In this document: piece by piece, positions 1 to 11,808 of the stretch
How positions within the stretch are numbered: the first letter of the stretch is position 1
Layout of the letters: each line of letters starts with the position of its first letter
Source: Strigops habroptila
Taxonomy: Eukaryota > Chordata > Aves > Psittaciformes > Psittacidae
DNA length: 64,000 nucleotides
NCBI RefSeq assembly: GCF_004027225.2
Contig: NC_044297.2
Coordinates: 5,290,047 to 5,354,046 of the forward strand
Direction of reading: 5' to 3'
Notes under the pieces: generated by a model
Database searches by the model: none
What the model was told of the DNA's origin: nothing
What the model saw: only the letters and a program-made list of their open reading frames with translations
Position numbers and translations under genes: made by a program

Positions 1-200
1 CTGTTGGTGGTGGGGCGCTGGCACAGGGTGCCCAGAGAAGCTGTGGCTGCCCCATCCCTGGCAGTGTTCAAGGCCAGGTTGGACACAGGGGCTTGGAGCA
101 ACCTGCTCTAGTGGAAGGTGTCCCTGCCCGCGGCAGGGGGTTGGAACTGGAGGAGCTTTAAGGTCCCTTCCCACCCAGTCCCTTCCATGAGTGTATGATC
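1..200 (+). mobile_element. CR1: CR1 LINE 3' end, cut by window start
   Basis: This is the 3' untranslated end of a CR1 non-LTR retrotransposon in sense orientation. The identifying blocks are GCGCTGGCACAGGGTGCCC, GTTCAAGGCCAGGTTGGAC and the closing GGTCCCTTCC. The tail is degenerate (CCATGAGTGTATGAT) rather than clean ATTCTATG repeats. It belongs to the subgroup with GGAGGAGC where most copies here have GGATGAGC. Its 5' side may continue before base 1, so its real length is unknown. It has no coding capacity. Confidence 0.95.
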
Positions 201-749
201 CCTTGGCCACGCAGGTTCTGCTCACCCATGCTGGAGCTCCAACTGGGGACCTTTTTGACAGGCAGGGTGCAGGGAGCATGTCTTGTTCACAGACATCCAC
301 AGCCTGGGAGGTTTCCATTCCCTGAAACCTGGGCAAAGGGTTAATTTGCCCAGGAATAGTTTTGCAGCAGAACTGACATTAATAACAGGCTGAGTTAGAG
401 CCCTGCTGCGGAGCGGGATGTTAATGAGTCTGTGCAGAGATGGAAGGGGGCTGTTATTGAAAGTGATCTCTGGGCTGGTGTTTTTTGCTGAACCCTGGAA
501 TTAGAAGGAGTCTGTGAGGAGGCGGGATGGGTTCCAGACCTGTGGAGCTACGGTGGGATGAACCCTGTGGTTTTGATCTCCGGATCATGCTTTGGCATCA
601 CTTGGAAAATCACAGCAGTGGTCCCAAGAGTTTGGCAGCTTGTCTCACCAAGCTTTACAATGGGATGGGGAAGGGTGACCATGGGCAGACAATACTTGGG
701 GGTTTGAAATGTGTGTATGAAATGTCTTTTGTCAGCTCTGTGCATGAAG

Positions 750-855
750 GGGATGTAGCCAACCGGGATACAACAGCATGGGATGCAGCAGAAAGGGATG
801 TAACAGCCTGGAATGCAGTGGAACTGGGATGGAACAGCCCGAGATGCATCTGTAA
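750..855. repeat. 15-bp minisatellite, about seven units
   Basis: Seven consecutive units follow the pattern GGGATGyAACAGCCt, starting near 750, 765, 780, 795, 810, 826 and 841. Units differ by a few substitutions, and one has a single-base insertion. Because 15 is a multiple of three, the plus-strand frame stays open through the array and gives a degenerate five-residue periodicity. Nothing else suggests translation. Confidence 0.85.
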
Positions 856-1270
856 TACTCTTGGTAGCTGAGGTTTTACAGCTCCCCATAAACAGTCTCC
901 TCATCTCTCTCTCCATTTTTAATTACCTAGAAAATAACTTCCATTCGATTTACAGCTCATTTGAAGCTATGAGCAAGTGCCCATAAATATTTAATGTGGT
1001 TAGAAGTGGCACTGACTGTCCAGGACTTTTCTTTTTCCTTTCCCAGGAGTTACCTCTGATTACAATGTTTATTCCCTTAAATCTTTACTATTTTCCACTC
1101 CTTCCACCCATAAAATCTGGTGGTAAAGGACAGCCAACTGCTGGCAAAGAGCTCAAGCCCCGCACCTTAGGGACTGACAGTCCCACCAGTGCTCTGAATC
1201 CGGGATATTCTGCAAACCAGCAACTTCAGCTCCCAGATTTCCATGAGTTCCCCCAGAACATGTTTTGGTT

Positions 1271-1520
1271 GCTGTATTAATCACTACAACACATATTTTA
1301 TTGTAACATAATAGATATATTTACTGTATGAGGAGTGACAGCATTTATTAATTATGCACAAGCGGGCCTAGGAATGGATTTGTTTGCTTTGATGTCTAAT
1401 GCAGCAGAGGTTTTTTTTCCTGCTTGTTAAACTTAATCAAAAGCAATCAAAACACGCTTCCATAAATTATAGCAAATTAATTTCAAACAAAAGGGAAAGA
1501 TATTAGGTAGCACAAATGGA
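1271..1520. other. AT-rich block, candidate conserved noncoding element
   Basis: This 250-bp AT-rich block contains TTTATTAATTATGCAC, ATAAATTATAGC and AATTAATTTC, which are homeodomain/POU-like cores. It has no transposon signature and no long open frame. The composition contrasts with the GC-richer flanks. Whether it is conserved across species is inference only. Confidence 0.3.
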
Positions 1521-2060
1521 ACTAAAATGAAAAAAGAATAAGGGAGATAGGAGTCAGGCTAATTGAAATACTGTATTTAGGTACAGTTCCTCCTCTGGAT
1601 GGACGGAGCAGGAATAGCAAAGGTGCAGAAATGGGGCCTGAGGGGCTTGGAGCAGAAATGGGACTGAGAGCTTTGGTTTCCTCCTGAGGAGCCTTGTTAA
1701 GAAGTCAGTACCAAAAGCTGGGAGCCACAGTGGTATATTACCCTTTATTGTGTGTGGGAGCGTGTGGGTTCACATCCCATCCCTGCAGCCACAGCATCCT
1801 TGCTGGCTGGCTGCATCTGCATCCCTGTGAGCATCCTTCTTCCAAACTTACCCATGGTCCCTCATTTACCCTCTCAGTGGGGTACAAACCAAGCCACCTC
1901 CCTCCTCTCCTCTCTTTCCTCATCCTGCCAAGTGCTTTTGCTGTTTAGTACATCTTTAATTAAAAGGCTAATCTATTCCTTTTAATTGGTGGCTGGTGTT
2001 AAAGGATGTTCCCATGTGGATGGGCACCTTCTCCATCACCAGCACGCCAGGCTCTATTTA

Positions 2061-2255
2061 CCTAATGCTATTGATATTTTGAGGGGGAAATTATGTATGC
2101 CGCTTTAATTCACTGTTAAATTAAATTATGAATGTTTGCGACATAGTAATTTCTTTTGTTCTAGGAACAGATTGTTTTATATATCTGCCTATATTACCAA
2201 GTTATTAATTTAATGATTTCATAATAGCGGCTCATTCCTTTGGGTAATATAAAGC
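2061..2255. other. AT-rich block, candidate conserved noncoding element
   Basis: The block is dense in TAAT-type cores: GCTTTAATTCACTG, AAATTAAATTATGAATG, and GTTATTAATTTAATGA. It ends in TAATAGCGGCTCATTCC. No repeat family is recognisable. The mix of complex, non-repetitive AT-rich sequence is typical of developmental enhancers in gene deserts. That is an inference that alignment would test. Confidence 0.35.
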
Positions 2256-3646
2256 AAGAAGTGTGCTCAGTGCACAGCTTAGGCTCACTCGCTTGTCCCT
2301 ACACAGACTGCAAGGGGTAGGAATAAATAAGGTGGGTTTAGGAGATTGCAGAGCAGGACAAGGGGCTTGGCTTGTGTCTCCTGCCCCTTGGCTAGGGGTG
2401 CTGGGTGCTGGACAGGCTCCTCACTCTTGGGGTGTCCCCTCTGGGGATGGGGTATGAGCACAGGGGGGCAGCCAGAGGGTCGTATCCCAACTCTGTGCCT
2501 TCAGGGTTGGGTTTTTCCAGCTCCCAGCCATGGCTCTGGTTTCCAGCTGCCTGGAAAGCCATGTGCCAGGATGGATGCAGTCGGAGCAGTCCCTTCCTTG
2601 AGAACTTCAGCTCATCCCAATGCTCTTTACACTAACAGCACCCTCGGAGCATGAGCAGGGCTCATCAGGATGCTGGTGTTGCATGGGGAGAGGAGGAAGG
2701 TCCATCCTCATCCCTCTCTCCTCTGCTCCTTCTGTGCCCCATGGCCCTGGCACCAGGCACCCGCAGACCCCTGCAGCACCAGGATACCCAGGTCTGCCTG
2801 CATTGCTTTTCCTAAACTAACGACTCTGCTCAGCTCATTTCATTGCTAATATCTAACCAGCTTTGCCAACATCAGAGCTGACACTGAGTCCATCCAAGCA
2901 ACCCTGGTACCAAACCTGGTGACGTTTTGGGGTGATGCATTTAAAGTCTGAGCTCCCAGAGCCAAATGACTTCACAATATAGATATATATTTATATATTT
3001 TTCTCCTCCCTGGCACCACCCGCTGTGGTGCGGGGAAAATCTGGGAGAATTTGTCCACCTACATGCTCAGAAGTGAGGGAACAGCAGCAGAAGCAGCGAT
3101 TTGTTCTTTAAAAAGGGGACTTTGATGAGAGCGGTGACGTGGGGACGGGACCGAGGAGTGGGCTGCCTGGTGACGCGGGTGGATATCAATAGCTCATCAA
3201 AAACGGAGCAGAGTCACCAGTTAAAGCTGATCCTGGCTTGCTATGGCTGGGGAGCGCCTGGGAAGGCGAACGCAGGAAGGTCAGGCTCCTTCTATCCCCA
3301 TCCTCACCTCCCCTCTCTAACACTAATTTCCAAACACATGGCACTTTTCCTGCCCTCTGAACTTCCTAGGGCTGCGGTCACGCTGGCTGCTGGGTGCTCA
3401 TGCACCCTACAAACACCAAAACAGAGAGGAATCAATGACCTGGTGCTGAAGCACAAAGAATTGCTGAGCCCTCAACAATCCCTGCCTGGCCCTGCCAGGA
3501 CTCTCGAGTGATTCCCATTCTAATCCCTGCTGTCTGACTCCAGAGGAGGTAACGGCTGATACGGCACTTCCCTGTCCTTTAGCTGTATAATTTATGGCCC
3601 CTGCTCCAGCTGCCTCGTACTCCTGAGCAGGGGGAAGCCTTTGATT

Positions 3647-3924
3647 ATTGCACTAATGCAGGATTGCATTGCTGTGCCATTGCACTAGTGCAGGATTGCA
3701 TTGCTGTGCCGTTGCACGATTGCACTAGTGCAGGTTTGCACTGCTGTACCATTGCACCTAGTGCAAGCTTGCCTTGCTCTGCCGTTGCACGATTGCACTA
3801 GTGCAGGTTTGCACTGCTATACCATTGCACTAATGCACGATTGCACTAGTGGAGGATTCATTACTGTACTGTTGCACTAGTGTAGATTTGCAAGCCTGTG
3901 CCATTGCGCTAGTGCAGGATCACC
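3647..3924. repeat. Minisatellite with palindromic core TGCACTAGTGCA
   Basis: About eight tandem units start near 3647, 3679, 3711, 3751, 3784, 3824, 3871 and 3903. Basic units are 32-33 bp, and two (3711 and 3784) are 40 bp because they carry an extra GTTGCACG. One 47-bp unit looks like a partial duplication. Each unit has a core close to TGCACTAGTGCA, a perfect 12-bp palindrome, followed by TTGCATTGCTGTGCC-like sequence. Units vary by point changes (ACTAATGCA, ACCTAGTGCA), so the array is not very young. There are no spacers or adjacent cas-like genes, so it is not CRISPR. Confidence 0.9.
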
Positions 3925-6706
3925 TTCCCCTGGGCAATTCTGTCCCAGAGCAACAGCTGTGGTCATTATTAGGTGCTAACGATGCTAAGGGCAGGGGCTT
4001 AAGGGGGCTGGTGTGTAAGTGCTTCTGTAAGGGTTGCCGGAGCAGCTGGTATCAGCTGGGAAGCAGGATGGAACTGATAAAACCAGGTCTCCGCCCCTGG
4101 GTGGGACCTTCTGGAGGTGTGCACCAGTACTCCTCAACCAAGAGCATCCTAGGCTTCATGGACTTGCTCCCTTTCCAAGCCACCTTTGCTTGGATTTGTT
4201 CTTCCCCCCGTAATTCTGAATGTTAAACCTGTGGTGGAAGAAGGGGAAATCCAGGTTCCAGCTTCCCCACAGCCGCCAAGGTCTCACTATGTGTTATGGA
4301 AACCCATCGGCACAGCAGCCAAAACCAAAGCACTGGGAATTCTGGAGACCAAACCCCAAGAGGTGTCACAAGTCACCAACCAGCATCACGCCGCAGGTGA
4401 GGGAGAGCTGCAACCTGTGAGTACAGCAGATGTATGTACTGAGCTGTTAGAGGTGGGGTTATGTGACAGACATCAGCCCTGGTGACTCTGGGTTGTCTCT
4501 TTGGCCTGGAGATCGTACAGACTAACGCTGCCATGAGCTGGGGGCTCCAGGCTGGCAAGACATGGGCAAATCTGTGTAGCCCAAACGCGGAGGGGTGAAT
4601 CCTTCACCTCTGCTATCCGTGGTGTGAAATGAAGCTGCTTTTCTATGACTACTGGGTGAGCATTGGAGGGGCAGATTGTGTTGTGTTGGAGTTCAAATCC
4701 CAGAGGGGACTGTTACTGCAAAAGTCGGTTGAAGCAACTCTCAGGCTGGATTTGGAGTTTTAGAAAGCAACATTAGAAGGAACAGTGAAGCAGAAAATAA
4801 GTGGTGTCAGGGGGGTGAGAGTGAAATGAATTGGTGCCACTTGCAATGTAAAGATGTTTCTTGGTGGGTTTTTTTTTGTTGGTGTCTCTTCTGCTGCCAC
4901 CTCACACAGTCCATCTAGTATCATTTCTCCCAGCTCTGTGACGTTCTCTAACCTCCACATGTGATGTTCAAGGGGCATGGGAACCTTTTCTGCCTCACAG
5001 CCATAGTGGAGAAGATGCTGGTTTTCCCTTGAGCTGGAGGTGTTTCCTTGGTGCTCTGTGCAGGAATAGCTGCCTGGGCTTGGGAAACACCTGCATTGGC
5101 ACTGGAAAACAGGGGGAAGAGAAGCCCCAAAACCAGGGAGTCTGCATTAGGGGATAGCAGTGTGCACCCAGCTCCCATAGGGTTTCTCATCAATGCATTG
5201 CAACAGGGGCTCGTTGGGATGTACATCAGCAGTGCTGGTTGCTGCTCGTGCTGAGGCTGAGCTCTGGGTGATTGTAGTTAAGGGGAGAAATACCACAAAA
5301 TTACTTCCAAATGGGAACAACCTGCTCACCGGCGCCTGGCCCCGACTGCACCCGTTGCCTTACAAATATGTGACAACGAAGCATCTGAAATCAAAGCTCT
5401 TGTGTTCTAATTCTCGTCACCATGGCCCACGCCATGTAAGATACCCTGGATCCAGAGCTGGGTAAATGAGTTCAGTTCAAATATTAGAATATTTGCAAAG
5501 TGGTGCTCTCCAGCAGCAGACACTTGAAATAATCTGTTTGGGCATCGGGTGAATTTGCTCTTACCAAAGGGCCGTCATCGGTGTCAGAGGCACTTAGTGT
5601 CAGGCCAGTGGAGTACCTACTTCTTGTTAACTACCCAATGCCCAACAGTAAACACATTTTGCTGTTTTGCCATCTTAAGAAGAGGTAAAAAAACCTTTCT
5701 GACAGCTTGGTTAACCTTTCCCCCATCCCTTTCTCACTTGTAAGTGCTGAATCTCGCAGCTAAAGGCAGCTGGGAAGAACAGAACAGGAGGAAAAGGGGG
5801 GGGCGCGGAAGAAATGTGAATGTGTCAGGTGCCTGTTTTTTGGTGTTGTCTAAAAATGCAGAGTGTCTCACACGTTCTGCCTTCTCCCTTGCAATTAAAA
5901 GGCTGCAAATGGTAAATTTAATAGGTGTCAAAGGAGGGAGGCACTGGGATGAGGAGATTTTTCAGGTCGTATCACTGCTGTTGCATGGACTCTATTTGTG
6001 TTTCTCTCTTCCCATCACTGCTTCAAAGCTCTCTTTTGGGGGAATTTAGCAGCAAACCATGCTCTGAACAGGCCTCTTTGTGCCTTTGCCAGGGAGCAGC
6101 CTACAAGCCCTGGTCCTGCTGCTGGCACAGGGGCCATGGACTTGTGCATCCCCTCAGTGCAATGACGCACTGGCTGCCATACACAGTGCCAGAGTGGAGG
6201 AGAAGACCCAGCCTCATCAGCTAATTGAATTTTAAAAGCAAATAATTGAGTGAGTCAAAGTGATTTACTAAATTAAGTTGTGCTGCAGGGGCTGGGGAGC
6301 TTTATTTTATTTGCTTTCCCTCTTAAATGCAAAGCTTTAGTGATGCCCCTCACTAGGGTACAGGGAGGTGGGTGATGAAGCATCTGTACCAGCTCCTGCC
6401 CTGAAATCTGGGGATAAATTCAGTGTTTTGCAGGTCCTGCTCCCAAACCTCTTTCTTAGGGTTTCCCTTATCCTGTCTGCCCCAGCAGGTGGGAGCTCAG
6501 ACCCTTCTGTAAGGGAATACTTTATATTTTACTCCTTTTTTTTCGTCCCTCTATCACTCAAGTGAGTGATTCAGATCCTTTAGACAGAGCTTTTGCCTGT
6601 GGGAGCTGTAAAATCCCCAGCAATTGGGAAATGCGAGCCTTGGAACAAGGCTCATTTGGCAAATGCCAGGCTGGAAATCTGGACCTGGTTGGGGTGCTTT
6701 GGGGTT

Positions 6707-6760
6707 TTGTTTTTTTCGTGGGTTTTTTTTTTCTTTTTAATTAAGCTTTTTTCTTTTTTT
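6707..6760. repeat. T-rich low-complexity tract
   Basis: Runs of 7-11 T are interrupted by CGTGGG, C and AATTAAGC. No retroposon lies immediately upstream, so this is not obviously a poly(A) tail of an inserted element on the minus strand. Confidence 0.8.
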
Positions 6761-7140
6761 GAGGGTGAATTAATTGATATTTACTCAGTGTGTCAAAATA
6801 GCTGCAGTGCGTTGGAGTGCCGCTTGCCACGCGGCTGGAACAGGGTGCCGGGGAAGGGAGCATGACTCAGTGGTAAATGAATTGAAAGCAGCAGCTCCTG
6901 CTCAAGGCCAATTACATTTGGTTTGAAGAAATAGGAGAGAAGCACGTGGACTGCAAAGTGACTGTTCCCAGGAAACCTGCCCTGGTCCCTTTTGAGTGGA
7001 TTCTGCCTTGTTTTCCCTGTGGAGGAATGTAGTGTTGTTGGGGATCTGATTGCATGGGAAAAGTAGCGGCACCCAGTTGGTGTATTAGGCAAAATGATGG
7101 TGTAAAGGATGAGAATCTTTCATGGAGAATGGAGAAAGGA

Positions 7141-7393
7141 ATCACAGAATCCAGACTAGTTTGGGTTGGAAGGGAGTTTAAAGCTTATCCAGTTCCAACC
7201 CCCTGCCATGAGCAGGGACACCTTCCACTAGAGCAGGTTGCTCCAAGCCCCTGTGTCCGACCTGGCCTTGAACACTGCCAGGGATGGGGCAGCCACAGCT
7301 TCTCTGGGCACCCTGTGCCAGCGCCTCAGCACCCTCACAGGGAAGAACTTGTGCCTAGGAGCTCATCTCAATCGCCCCTCTGACAGGTTAAAG
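7141..7393 (-). mobile_element. CR1: CR1 LINE 3' end
   Basis: An antisense CR1 copy begins with ATCACAGAATCCAGACTAG, the reversed 3' tail. It runs through CCACTAGAGCAGGTTGCTCC, CCTGTGCCAGCGCCTCAGC and stops just after the CR1-internal block ACAGGTTAAAG, its 5' truncation point. It carries GGATAAGC at the diagnostic position, a one-base variant of the common GGATGAGC. It has no coding capacity. Confidence 0.95.
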
Positions 7394-10300
7394 ATGGGCT
7401 GTTTGCTTTGGGAGATGCTGGCAGTGGGCTTTGGGCCGTAGATCCCATCTTTGGTGGTTGCATAAACACATCCTATGTACATAAATCTGTTTTTCTCTCT
7501 GATAGAGATGTGTTTGCATGCTGGATGATTGCTCAGTGATGCATGGCCTCTTAGAAACTCTAATTACACTGATGTGTGCAGGATGGGTTGGCTAAAAATC
7601 ACTTTTGGATAAAGAGCAATTCTGGGGATGCTCTGCAAAGAAGGACCTTTGCAAGTACCCCATGGCTGCAGCAGGTTTGCAAGCAAGCAAGAGCACCTCC
7701 TCCACATGCGCTGGGTACCCATGGGCCTGTGTGGCCGCAGGGGAAGCTGGGGCTGTGTTTAGTATCAGCTTTACCCAGCTCCAATTGCCCAGCAGTATAT
7801 GAAACCCATATTTCTCAAGTTACTGGGGTTACAGCTTTCACAAAGCCCTTTTCCCAGTGCACTGCTGCCCTCCATCCTCCTTGGCTCCTGTTTATCTCCT
7901 CTCATTTGTCATCTTTATTAGTTCTTAATCTCCCATCGGTGCTGCAGAGTTAAGAGTGGGATTAGGGGGAGGTTTAATTGGATGGCACTGCACGGCCCTC
8001 CCAACGTCACAGTCAATAAAAGTTTATGAAAAGATAAAAATCTCACTGGGTTTTATGGCTCTGTTCAGAACAAAGGGGGACTGGGAGGGAGAACAAGATA
8101 ACTTTGTCCACCTCCTATTTTATTTTGCTTTAATTCCCTCCCAGCCCCGTGCAAGCTGTGTTTCAGCTTGATTAAACAAGGAAGGAAGGATTTGTGTGAG
8201 CAGCAGCGTTATCCCTTTTGCTGTGTGTAAGCAGTAAGTGGCCTGCTGCTGTTTGCCCTCTCCCTGCGATTTCCCCTGTCAGGAAGATGAATTGGGCTTT
8301 GGTCTGCTGGAAAATAACGTTTATTTCACATTGCAAATGTGCTGAACTGTGCGAGAAGCTGCCCGGGGAGGTCAGGCCTGGGGGAGGATGGGTGCAAGAT
8401 TTGGGCAAGAGCTTGTTGCACTCAGCCAACCCGTTATCCTGAGGTAGTGGGTGCCAAGGCTCTTGTTTAGCATGCTTGATGATGTTCAGTGGGCAGAAAC
8501 TTATTGTCAGCTCAGGCATTTTGATGGGAAGGAGCAATTTGGTGGTGGTGGTGGTGGGAGCTATAAACCCGTCAGCCTCCATTCCGCATCCCCATCTTGG
8601 CTGTGCTCATCCCATCCAGTTTCCTCTCCCGGCACAGGGAGGGGACCCCGCTGTACTTATCCACCACCTCTTCATCCAGAAGATAAGAGAAATTATTAAG
8701 GGCTTTCAGAGGAAGCCCAGGGCATGGAGAGAGGATGAATGGGAGCTGATTGAGCTGCCTAGTTCAGTGGGGGGGTATATACATGAGTCCAGTCCCCTTG
8801 TCCTCCACCTCTGAGCCCCAAATCTTCCCCTGTTGGGTGCTCTCCTTGCCCACAGTGATGCTGGGTGTCCTCATTGCGCCCAGAGCAAATGTGGGTGCTT
8901 GTGGCAGAACCTCCAGCTGTATCACTGCTCTGGAGGAGTGGAGCTGGCGGAGCCTTGCAGGAAAATCACTGCAAATTAAAGTTATGGGAAAATCTGCCCT
9001 TTTCTTGTTGATTTTGCTTCTCTTCCTCATGATGGAAGCTGTTACTGGTAGAAAAAACCCAAGCTAATCTTCATTATAGCTTTCCATTAGGGTTGTAATT
9101 GTTTCCATTTCTGTTAAAAATAGTCCTGGTTGGTTTTTCCCCCTGGAACACCCTGCTCTGCTTGTGTGTGTTTTCTCTTTTGGGTTCTCATCTCAACTTT
9201 TAATTCTTCTATAGTAACATATGGGGGGGGGAATAAGTGGGGGTAAGTGTTAAGAAAGAAGGTGGAACAAAAGAAGGGCATGAAAATAGAGAAATGGGGG
9301 ATGGCTGGCAGGGAGAGATGAGATGAGAGCTTGTGGTTTGGGTGCAGAGTGTGACCTGCATCCTGCTGCATGGGGTGTAAAGCACCCAAAAAGAGGGAAA
9401 ACTCCAAGAGGGCTTTGGGTCTGGTCCTTGCCCTGTGCAAAGAGCATCCCTGCGGGCTGCGTTGGGGGGAGGTGTACCTTTCCCATGTTGGAGCATCCTC
9501 CCGTTGAATTTTCCTGCCTCTCCCAGCCCACCCTGGGAATCCTCTTCCCTGCAAACCCTGCTGCTGCATTTGGGAAGCGTCAACCAACAAAGTGCAGGAA
9601 ATTATAGGCAGAGAGAAGAATCCTCTCCTTGAATCAAAGAGGACATCTTTCCAGTGCCAGCTCCTCTGGGGACAGCAGGGAAAACAAAAGGACATTGTCA
9701 AGTCCTTTCAGGCCCCAAATTCCCATTTTGTAACAGGCTGTTGTGGCAGCCTGGCTCTTCTACAGGCCAGATATCCCACTGGAATGGAAGAGGGGCTGTG
9801 TCTGAGCAGGGCTGCAGTGTCTGGCCTGGTAGGAAGAGCAATCTTTAAGGAAGTTGAGCTTTTAAAATGCGTATTTCTATACAGGATTACTCCGTGCCTT
9901 AGTTTCCCCTCTCTGCAGACTGGGGCTGACTGTTTTTCCCCTCCTCCTACCTCTTCCTCTGCTCTAAAAAGTCAGATTTTCAGCACAGTTGGTGCAGTCT
10001 TGGGCTGGGGACCCTCCAAAAATCCCCCTTTGCCCCAGGAAAGATGTTGGCAGCCCTGAGCCTGCAGCACTTGCGATCTCCCACCTCCCTCTGCTTTATC
10101 TAAATGAATTGAGGTGCATCTGCTTTTTGTGCAGCCCTGCCCGCTGCTCCCACAGTTTAGCAGCACCAGAATGGACTATTTCTAGGGAGGATCAAATGGT
10201 TTTCCCATTCAGTGACCCTGCCTGCTCCTCGTAAGCTGGCTAAGCGCTGATTCAAAAGGAAAAATCCTGATTTTCCTTTGCCTCGATACAAATATCAGCT

Positions 10301-11770
10301 GAGCGGAAGTGTTGTCAGGCTGGATCAAGCCAGAAGCTTGTTTAGCATTGTCTCCCTGCCTCAGAAAGTCACCAGGCCGAGGTCTTTTAAAGAAAGATGC
10401 AGGAAATCAGAGTGAGAGCAAAGGCTGGTTGAATGCAGAGCTCTTGCTGCTCTGCTGGTTTCTGGTGGGAGGAGAAGGTGCTGAGATGGCCTCTCACAAA
10501 GCAACTGGGTCCTGCTGAAATCAGCAGAGCTGCACTAACAGCCAGTGTGAGAGCGAAGAAAACCTGATTCTCTGTGTATAAAAGTGACCAAACATCATCG
10601 AGATGAGTTAATTGCTGGTGAATCGCTAATGAAGCGCTATGAGTTAGCAGCGACTCTGTGCTGGGGGGTTGATCTCCAGAGGTGGGCAGGGAGCTGGTTG
10701 AAATGTTTTCAATGGGTTTGTTTTGAAGTTGGTCCAGCCGCCGTCGTCGTCCTGTGCTGCTGGGGATGGGGGATGTTTGCAAATGAGGCTCCTGAAGGCA
10801 TCCCCAGTGCTGGGTGCATCCCGTGGGATGCTCTAGATGGTGATTCCCTCTAGGTAACCTGTGGCTGCCTCTTGGCCGTTGTATGGGGTTTGGGGCACCG
10901 TGCCCGTGGGTGTGGGGGGGTGCAGCATGTCCCATGCTGCTCCAGGTCCTTTGAGGATATAACATGTGTACTAAAACACTCAGCGAAAGCCCATCCCTGG
11001 TCTGGTGTGACTGTGCAATGGTCCCCTGTATGTTTAGTCCCACGCTAAAAGTTACAGCCCTGCCAGCTTCCAAAAATTGGCTAGTTAAACACTCCCCAAC
11101 AGCAGCGTTAGCTCGAAGTGATGCCTTAGCCTCACCCACAGCTTGGGAGAGAACCATGGCAGGGGGGGAGCAGAAAATAAAACATCAACTAAAAAAACAA
11201 GAGGCAGCACAGATGGGGGGAGGCTCTTTTCATTGGTATAATAGCCTGTTTCTGACAAGGAGCCTCTGTTCTCTTCCAGTGGAAAGCTTTTAAGAGCCAC
11301 AAGGAGGACAGGCAATTACAGGAAGGTTTGTGTGTTTGATGGGGTGTTGTTACAAATCACTCAGTGGTGTTCTGGGCTGTTTAGGAGCCTGGCCGTGGTG
11401 GGCTGATTGCAGTGCAGGCTTCAGTGGGAGAGGTGGGGGGCTCAGTCCCCTCGGCAGCAGGACATGCTCTGGCCCTGGTTCTAATGGTGCATTAGCTCCT
11501 GGTGATGGGTGAGATGGGGGGGGATGCAATTAGTGAGTGACATTAAAGCTCTTCATCAGGTGTTCTCCCAGTGTCTGGAGGGGAAGTTAATGCTCATCAA
11601 CAAAAATCACTCCAAGCTCCAAAGGGCAAACCTGGGAGAGAGGGAAGTGTGTGGATGAACTTGGATTTGCTGCAAGAGCAATCGACAGCCAGCCCTGCAT
11701 CCTTCCTCGAGAGGGGGAGCAGTGGTAGGGGCACCCACTTCCCATCCCCATGGGGACAGGTAAAAGATGT
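7394..11770. other. Unique noncoding stretch
   Basis: No gene is recognised. Contents include a short (GGT)n run (8541-8558), an AT-richer segment with AAATTAAAGTTATGG near 8970-9000, an eight-G run near 9221, and the longest open frame of the window on the minus strand (10387-11157, 256 codons), which I cannot match to any family. Single-base G runs occur at 11162-11169 and 11515-11522. Confidence 0.65.
8541..8558. repeat. (GGT)5 microsatellite
   Basis: Five perfect GGT units are followed by GGG. The array is short and likely to vary little in length. Confidence 0.8.
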
Positions 11771-11808
11771 TAGAATCATAAAATCACAGAATCCCAGACT
11801 GGTTTTGA
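11771..11808 (-). mobile_element. CR1: Possible CR1 3' tail fragment
   Basis: TAGAATCATAAAATCACAG followed by AATCCCAGACTGGTTT matches the reversed CR1 tail and the first few bases inside it. The similarity stops after about 38 bp. It is either an extremely short CR1 insertion or a remnant. It is too short to be sure. Confidence 0.5.

Larger units (their letters stand above)
201..7140. other. Unique noncoding stretch with two minisatellites
   Basis: No exon or gene is recognisable. Visible contents are a 15-bp minisatellite (750-855), AT-rich blocks at 1271-1520 and 2061-2255, a small CpG-enriched patch with two TGACG half-sites (3118-3270), a palindromic minisatellite (3647-3924), an eight-G run near 5796, AT-rich segments near 5885-5925 and 6215-6275, and a T-rich tract (6707-6760). 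A perfect AP-1 type TGACTCA lies at 6863-6869. The open frames here are short and resemble no protein family I know. Confidence 0.7.

Noticed and set aside
3647..3924. CRISPR array
   Set aside because: Units are contiguous without unique spacers, repeats are degenerate, and the surrounding DNA is avian.
8440..8455. let-7-like TGAGGTAGTGGGTGCC
   Set aside because: Only the seed matches. The rest of the mature sequence and any complementary arm forming a precursor hairpin are missing.
9114..9701. Minus-strand 195-codon open frame as a gene
   Set aside because: It spans low-complexity G/C runs, has no recognisable domain, and lacks splice or promoter context. A chance frame is more likely.
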